64,000 nucleotides of DNA from assembly GCF_029227915.1 (NCBI RefSeq), contig NC_079886.1, positions 6,136,001 through 6,200,000 of the forward strand, written 5' to 3'. The notes under the pieces were generated by a model. It was not told where the DNA came from. It was given only the letters and a program-made list of their open reading frames with translations, and ran no database searches. Position 1 is the stretch's first letter; every line of letters starts with the position of its first letter. The stretch comes from Hydractinia symbiolongicarpus. Its lineage: Eukaryota; Cnidaria; Hydrozoa; Anthoathecata; Hydractiniidae. Shown here piece after piece: positions 58,385 to 64,000 of this stretch. A program made the position numbers and the translations under genes.

Positions 58385-60334
58385 GAATTTAATTTATGCT
58401 GAATGTAATGGTGCAAAAACGAGAAGCTTGCGACCACGCTTTCAGAAAAAGAAGCCATTTTAAAACGTACAGTGAAAAAAAAGTGGTGTGTGTTTATTTA
58501 ATTATATTTCTTTTTGGAAAATCAACGTCTCACGAAAATAACACCATCAAATACGTCTTTCATCAAGCATTCAGAAACAAAAAAAATAAGATAAAATATA
58601 AAAGTATTGATATATTATACGAGTTTTTCTGACACTACTCATCAAGTGAGTTTTTTCCTTTACAGTAACCTTAAAGAATTTTAGATTTAACAAGACGTAT
58701 GATATACGTAAAACAACCTCGCGAATAAAGTTTACAAAATCCTATCTATCAGATTGTGATTTCTGTTATGAAGTTTGTCACGACATATTTTTTTATCGAT
58801 AAAAAGAATCCTGTGCACTTATGGCGCGGAGACAAATAACAAGAGCGGGATCGAAAAATTTACGTTCTTTCGGCATGTTTCCCAAATTATATTTCTCTAT
58901 GTTGGCGTGTCATTAGCGTAGCAAAAAGAATTCCGTTCTCGTCATTATTTACAATATAATTTGCCTTTTGCTTACATTTTAACTAAATTTTGTAAAATTG
59001 ATGTACTTAATAAACAGATATGGTGGAGTTTCGTCGTTTCTCTCTTACGTAATGTTGTGGAAATTTAATTTTTCACAGACTACTTTCCTGGCATTTGAGG
59101 ACACCTTAAGTCTCCCCATATTAACTTTTGTAAACTTTGGTGGAAACACCTTTTACTTTACGAGTTGTTAAATAATGCTTTTGAACACTTTTCTTATCTT
59201 TGCAGAAAATAAAATTTATAACAGCAAAAAAAAAAAAAAGTAAAAATAGTTACCAAGATGAGATTCGAGCACACGACTTCTCTCGTATCGGTGCTCGGAG
59301 AGGCAAAAATTTCCATTCTTGTGGGTCACATTGCGTTTTAATACAAGCTCACAAGCTTGTAATTATGGAGCATAAATTATGATGTCATATTTAAAGAAAT
59401 AGCAAATTTGGACATTTTTCTTCATGCATAGATTTATAAAGGTGAATTGATTAATATAATTTTTTTTGCGCAAATGACACTAGTTTGCTCTTCCCAGACC
59501 TCTTAATTCTTTTCCAATGATCCAATAATTTATTATCTGCATATATTATCTGCAACTTTTTATTGCGACGTTAATGTATTTTATTTTCTATTCTACTCAT
59601 CTCATTATTCACAGTCCTTTGAGAGTTTCAGCAAAAAATTTTATTATAGCTATATATAGTGGCTTTATATTAGCAGTATTACTTACCTGAAGATGTAAAG
59701 TTTTATTTACGAAAAGTTTTGTATATTTTATTGTATATTCTATATGTTCTTTTTTATATAATAATCTGCAACTTCGTTACTGTAAGTTATCTTTTCGCAA
59801 GCAAAGTTTTGTGCAATCTGCTTTGGGTGACTAAAAATTATATGTCAAAAGTCTTTGAATTGGCTTTAGGCTATGTGCATCTATGTTAAAAATATTCAAC
59901 AGGAAATTATCTCTTTTCCAATGCAACTGTATGGCTATAACCCAAAGGAGCCATGACACAGTGCATGTTTTGTCAATTCAAAACAACTAAACACTATATT
60001 TTCTGACAGGACAAATAATAAAGAAAAATATGTTGGGTCATTGAAAATAGGTTCAATAAAACGTTTTAAGCTAATAAAATTGTTGTGACCATGCAGCAGA
60101 ACAGTGATATGCAGAAAAATACATGCCAGTAGTATAATTAGGAGAGTCAAATCACCCAAATAGCCTATACTCCACCTGGTTAGTTACATAGCTACAATTT
60201 TTACTGTGTTTCCAAAAGACATGGTCATCTCAACAGTACTGGCAAGTTTGTTTTTCTGTTTATATACATAGAGTTAAATGTACCTTTGAAACTTGTTAAC
60301 TGCTATGAAAAACAACTATTGTCTGGTCTTGATA

Positions 60335-60560
60335 ATCATCATCATTCTCGGCTTAACGTCCGTTTTCCATGCTAGCATGGGTTGGGCGGGGTATATTAAT
60401 GACCCTCTTCCAATCTGATCTAGACTGTGTTAGATCTAAACTCAACTTCCTCTGTATCAAGTTTGTCCTTATAGCCTTCTGCCAAGTCTTTCTTGGTCTG
60501 CCTCTGGGGTTTGCCCCAGGAACTATCAAGTCTCTACACTTTCTTACCCAATTATCCCAT
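60335..60560 (+). mobile_element. SINE with a Ceph/Meta-type conserved core
   Basis: The segment CGGCTTAACGTCCGTTTTCC followed by ATGCTAGCATGGGTTGG, and then TCTGCCAAGTCTTTCTTGG and GTTTGCCCCAGGAAC, resembles the conserved central domain that I recall from SINEs of cephalopods and other invertebrates (Ceph-SINE/MetaSINE superfamilies). No clear tRNA head is visible upstream. The family assignment is from memory. Confidence 0.6.
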
Positions 60561-60641
60561 TTTATTATTATTTATATATAAAAATATTTAAAGTGGCTAT
60601 CCAAGAATAACACAAAAACAAATTAGTGGATTGTTTCCACT

Positions 60642-60653
60642 GGGGGGGGGGGG
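60642..60653. repeat. 12-G homopolymer
   Basis: A run of twelve G in otherwise AT-rich DNA, next to the LINE tail. Such runs are prone to length error in assembly. Confidence 0.95.
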
Positions 60654-60779
60654 CAGTAAAACAAAAAAGAAACAAAAAATGATAAACCTTAGACTGCCTC
60701 AGCTCAATCAAACATGTAACATTTATAATCTGTGAAAATTGAAAAGAAAAAGAATAAAAAACAAAAATTAAAAAGTTAA

Positions 60780-61075
60780 AAAGTGATTTGCCAAACACAT
60801 TAGAGATGGAAGTCTTAAACGAAAGCAAAATTTCGTTACAGGTCACTTGGTCTGGAAAATTATTCCACACTTTTGCAGCTCTAAATGGGAAAGCTTTTTT
60901 GCCAAATTCCGTGTTGACCAAGTGAAGTGTGAGCCCGTTTTTTTGAAGCTCCTCTTGTTTAATGATTATGACAGTTTTTTTTGCCAAAAGTAATTTTGAG
61001 CGTGTGTAATCAGGAGCAATGTAATCATGGCTTTGAAAACTAATATGGCATCGTTTTTGAAGAGTTAATTATTCA
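60780..61075 (-). pseudogene. 3' tail of a non-LTR (LINE) reverse transcriptase, frameshifted
   Basis: Minus-strand translation gives APDYTRSKLLLAKK and then FPFRAAKVWNNFPDQV followed by LSFKTSIS, the usual end of LINE-type ORF2 proteins (F..RA...WN.LP......SFK). Upstream, ILVFKAM lies in another frame, so there is a frameshift near 61030. Only the very end of the ORF is present and no endonuclease or YxDD core is seen. Confidence 0.75.
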
Positions 61076-62170
61076 TTGAATCTTCCCTCTCTTTCCCAAG
61101 AAAGGTACAGACGCATTTTAATTGCAGGCATATGTTTAATCACAGGTATGTGTTCATGTGCCAATATTTATCACGTGTACAGCACAAATAGATCCTGGGT
61201 AAACAGAGAAAACACCAACTTAGCCAATCGTCTATTTGCAGCCACTTTAATGGTTCAGGGTGATTTTGGCTAGTTCTGGAGTTTCCGGGTAGTTCGGTTG
61301 TTTACCACAACTGATTAATTTGCTTTAATAGACACTCTTACCTGGTCATCAATAGCATAATCTGCAATAGGGGTAATTGAACTTTCTTATATGTTACCTA
61401 ATAACATGTCTGAAATGCTTTATATTCATTTCTAGCCCCCTAAACCATGTTAGTTAAGTTTGTGACCCACCCAGAGTCCATTTTTATCACGCGACCAACC
61501 ATGTGGTTGTTTTGTTACAATAAAAGATAGGAAAATGAACAATGTCATGAAAAACAATAACAACAGCTTGTTTATTACAATATTTATTATTAAAATGAAA
61601 CTTCACAATGTTTAAAGCATTAAAATCCAGTTCAAATGTTTGTGGCCATATTCGGGCACTATTTTCTTTAATGCAGAAATTTATCGGGTCTATTATTTCT
61701 AATCCTCTAGTGTGGATAAAAAACTGTTAACAAAGTGGTTAAAGGACAGCACCAAATATGTTAGTCACACTGAGTTCCAAGAATTATGACAGTTCCAAGA
61801 ATTTTCAATATATTTTGTCATCCATTTTTAATGTGCACAGTCTGTGACAAGCTTTGAACCAACATTTCTTGACAAATAAATTGGTTGAATTGATAGACTT
61901 TGGTTTTTTCTGACGCTTGAAGGTTCTTATAAGTGTTGCAAACAAGGAATTAACATAGTATTGTAATAAATAAAAGTTATAAATAATTTATCTCCCTAGC
62001 AGTAAGTGGTGACCGTGGGTGATGGCCGTATATGGGCTAACCCATTCTACCCCCAAATATGTTTTAGTAGAGTGCCTGCCTGAGAATGTTTGTTGTTGGG
62101 TCCTGCGCAAAAACAACAGAGCTTCTGTGGCAGGCACATCCCTTTTTTAAAGGCATCCAAAAGACCAGCT

Positions 62171-62190
62171 GCCCAGTCTTAAGACTGGGC
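62171..62190. repeat. Perfect 20-bp palindrome followed by T-rich sequence
   Basis: GCCCAGTCTTAAGACTGGGC is self-complementary and is followed by ATTTTTATG. It lies in a GC-richer block (about 61995-62230) of unknown nature upstream of the family C SINE. Confidence 0.8.
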
Positions 62191-62260
62191 ATTTTTATGT
62201 CCAAAGATTTGGCAGTGCCCTAAAGATTGGGCAGAACAATTCTCTTACACTCTAATATTT

Positions 62261-62619
62261 GTGGCGCCGTAGATTAGTGGTTATAGCTTTCGTACTCTGT
62301 GCGGGAGACCGGGGTTCGATTCCTCTTGACGGCGATTCAACATGGGCGAGTGAATGTTACCATAGCCCCGGGTTAACCCAAGCCATGTGAGGGAAATTGG
62401 GGAGATGGCACACTGTGTGGGCCGTTGGATGTTGCCGGGAGTTGTCTAGTAGAGCGTGGGCCCTACTAATTGGGTCTGCGTAGCTCAAAATGAGCATTAA
62501 ATACTCTAGGACTCTCCATCTAAGCCATGGCCCCTCCTGGAAATAATAGACAGGGTATATCCCTCGATATTTGTGAGGCTAGCCATGTAAAATATGCACA
62601 TCTATCTATCTATCTATCC
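62261..62619 (+). mobile_element. tRNA-headed SINE, family C, with (TCTA)n tail
   Basis: The head starts GGCGCCGTAGATTAGTGGTTA (box A) and has a perfect box B, GGTTCGATTCC; the head ends can pair CGCCGT with ACGGCG like a tRNA acceptor stem. The body includes CCATGTGAGGGAAATTGGG and a run ending near CTCCATCTAAGCCATGGCC. The 3' end is a short TCTA repeat. The head is unlikely to be a working tRNA, because the T stem pairs poorly and the body continues directly. Confidence 0.85.
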
Positions 62620-62892
62620 GCCAGCTAATAGTTTTGCTAAAAGTGAAATTTATAGGCAAGTGATAGCTGTAACCTATTAGAGACTTTTCCTCCTAATATA
62701 ACTGTGTGTGGAGATGAAACCGGTATCCTATATGGTCAAAAAACCAAAAATTAGTTTAGGTAATGCAAATAAAGAGAAACCAGATTTAACATGGTAACCA
62801 CACTGCATGCAACTTGTGCGCCATATTAAGACTAGATTTCAACAATCTACAGACCAGATATAATAAGCTGCTATCAAAAAGTTTTGAAAAAC

Positions 62893-62998
62893 AACCTCGT
62901 TCCCAGCGCCTTTTTTTCTTCTAAATGTTTCCGCTAGAAATGTTTTAATAAGACAAAACAGACTCGACATCAAAAAAATTGGGATTCAAACGAGGTTA
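62893..62998. repeat. Foldback-type repeat, diverged
   Basis: CAACCTCGTTCCCAGCGCC at the left and TTGGGATTCAAACGAGGTTA at the right form inverted arms around an A/T-rich centre. Same arm family as 19951-20032. Confidence 0.5.
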
Positions 62999-63574
62999 AG
63001 GTAGCTTAAAATCAACAACAGCATTGCAATGGTCCTACATACGAAAAATCCGAAACTTGACCAATCACAACAATTGGAAAGTATTGAAGGAACTGGAATT
63101 GTATTATTCATTGGGGAGCATAGAAAGGAAAGATACCGAATAATTTATATTTGGAAAATCATGGAACAGTTGGTACCAAATACCAATCTGAAAATCTAGA
63201 GCCGTGTAGTCCATACAGTAGGGTGGCAGAGTTCATTTTACCAATCCATAGAATAAAGCTCTTTAATATTCTCCCCAAATCCAACCGTAATATGTCTGGT
63301 TGCACACTGGACCTCTTTAAAATCTCCTTGATAAATATCTATTCCAGATACCAGATGAACCACAACTGGTAGGATACACCACGTTAAGACGGGCTGATTC
63401 AAACTCTATTATGCATATGCACACATTGGTGTAAACTGGATGTTCAATCCAATGGAGGACTGGCACCTGCTAATCCTGAAGACTTTTTTCGAAAGCCTAC
63501 AACAAGGTACAACAAGGTAAGGTACAACAACTTTAAAGTTTTTGCTGGACTTAACCCTTATTGCATTTTAGCAA

Positions 63575-63637
63575 GTCATTCTCGACCCCGGAGCTCTTCG
63601 AGGTTTTAATGTCAAGAAACTCTGGGGACGAGAATGG
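63575..63637. repeat. Diverged copy of the 21210 palindrome
   Basis: CATTCTCGACCCCGGAGCTC and AACTCTGGGGACGAGAATGG form the outer arms, and the inner arms (TTCGAGG / GTCAAGAA) have decayed. Arm sequence and spacing match 21210-21278. Confidence 0.75.
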
Positions 63638-63770
63638 TGTTATGTAGATCTAAATCCATTAGGGGGGGAGTTATAAGGGAAGTTTTAGCCAAGGTTTTTC
63701 GCCGCATCGATGTCTTAATGAGAAAGAAAAACACACTCTTCTTGCCCTGAACAACGTTAAACCCAACCTT

Positions 63771-63835
63771 GTTCCCAGGGGAGTTTGCCTTGTTGTTGAA
63801 GTTATCTGTAATATCGGCCCTGGGGACCAGGTTGC
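63771..63835. repeat. Foldback-type repeat
   Basis: CCAACCTTGTTCCCAGGGG and CCCTGGGGACCAGGTTGCG are inverted arms about 30 bases apart, of the same arm family as 19951-20032. Confidence 0.65.
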
Positions 63836-64000
63836 GTTAAACCCCAAAGAATTCTCTCAAGAAAGGTCAATACAATCCACATAAATGTTTGTAGTGCCTT
63901 CTTGGGGGCTCTACTGACAAAACTTTCGTTATTAATTAGTTCTGGAGTCGAAGATGTCATCTCACATAGCGTGTGAAATCAGTGACATTGTTCCCGCAGG

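Larger units (their letters stand above)
57968..64000. other. Upstream flank of INTS1, 6 kb without a supported gene
   Basis: It contains the MITE-like element (58236), the Ceph/Meta-type SINE core (60335), the LINE tail (60780), the G12 run, the family C SINE (62261) and foldbacks (62893, 63575, 63771). Around 59255-59320 a minus-strand segment ends in GTGCTCGAATCTC, a box B-like word, but a box A is not convincing. No exon set could be built on either strand. Confidence 0.55.

Noticed and set aside
59255-59340. tRNA-derived SINE on the minus strand
   Set aside because: Only a box B-like GTGCTCGAATCTC is clear; no convincing box A or shared body was seen.
61077-61273. 65-codon plus-strand ORF next to the LINE tail
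   Set aside because: No splice partners, no recognisable domain, and located among repeat debris; most likely chance or part of an old element.
62261-62335. Functional tRNA gene
   Set aside because: Boxes A and B are good, but the T stem pairs poorly and the head runs on into a SINE body shared with another locus.
1-64000. Prokaryotic features such as operons, CRISPR arrays, phage or plasmid genes
   Set aside because: Every convincing coding segment is interrupted by GT..AG introns, and the repeats are eukaryotic types; no spaced direct-repeat array was seen.

Overview
This 64 kb window is nuclear DNA of an animal. It is AT-rich. Its coding sequence is split into many short exons joined by GT..AG introns, and it carries tRNA-derived SINEs, a LINE tail, a decayed Ty1/copia element, foldback repeats and microsatellites. 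There are no operons, Shine-Dalgarno sites, CRISPR arrays or phage genes. The compact introns and the many short palindromes of the type AACCTCGTTCCCAGGG suggest a non-bilaterian animal, most likely a cnidarian (perhaps a hydrozoan). That placement is inference from style, not from a marker gene.

Two protein genes can be built, both on the minus strand and in tandem. (1) Bases 56394 down to 19611 hold a complete gene for Integrator complex subunit 1 (INTS1). I could place 43 coding exons whose phases all agree, giving 2,173 codons plus stop, close to the roughly 2,190 residues of human INTS1. Conserved blocks occur in the right order from the N-terminal PPPGDFIALG motif to the C-terminus. (2) Bases 16944 to 1 hold 25 consecutive in-phase exons (about 1,826 codons) of a very large modular protein that I do not recognise. 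It has a series of beta-rich modules, a Ser/Asp/Lys-rich insert with dibasic sites, a coiled coil, an eight-cysteine Trp-rich module, and more helical and beta segments. The frame is still open at base 1, and the exon with the start codon was not found. This is the most likely place for undescribed biology in the window.

Layout: 1-17 kb, 3' part of the unknown gene, with SINEs in its introns and a compound tetranucleotide microsatellite at 367-560. 17-19.6 kb, spacer. 19.6-56.4 kb, INTS1. Its last introns hold foldback elements and a tandem dimer (23491-24967) full of TGACGTCA sites; the intron at 34.9-38.0 kb holds a roughly 50-bp tandem array; intron 1 holds a degenerate Ty1/copia element that seems to be interrupted by a second element. 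56.4-64 kb, upstream flank with a possible 5' leader exon and upstream ORF, a small MITE-like element, a Ceph/Meta-type conserved SINE core, a LINE reverse-transcriptase tail, a tRNA-headed SINE and more foldbacks, but no gene I can support.

INTS1 is a scaffold of the nuclear Integrator complex (snRNA 3'-end processing and promoter-proximal Pol II attenuation). The unknown gene looks secreted. Nothing in the sequence links the two functionally.
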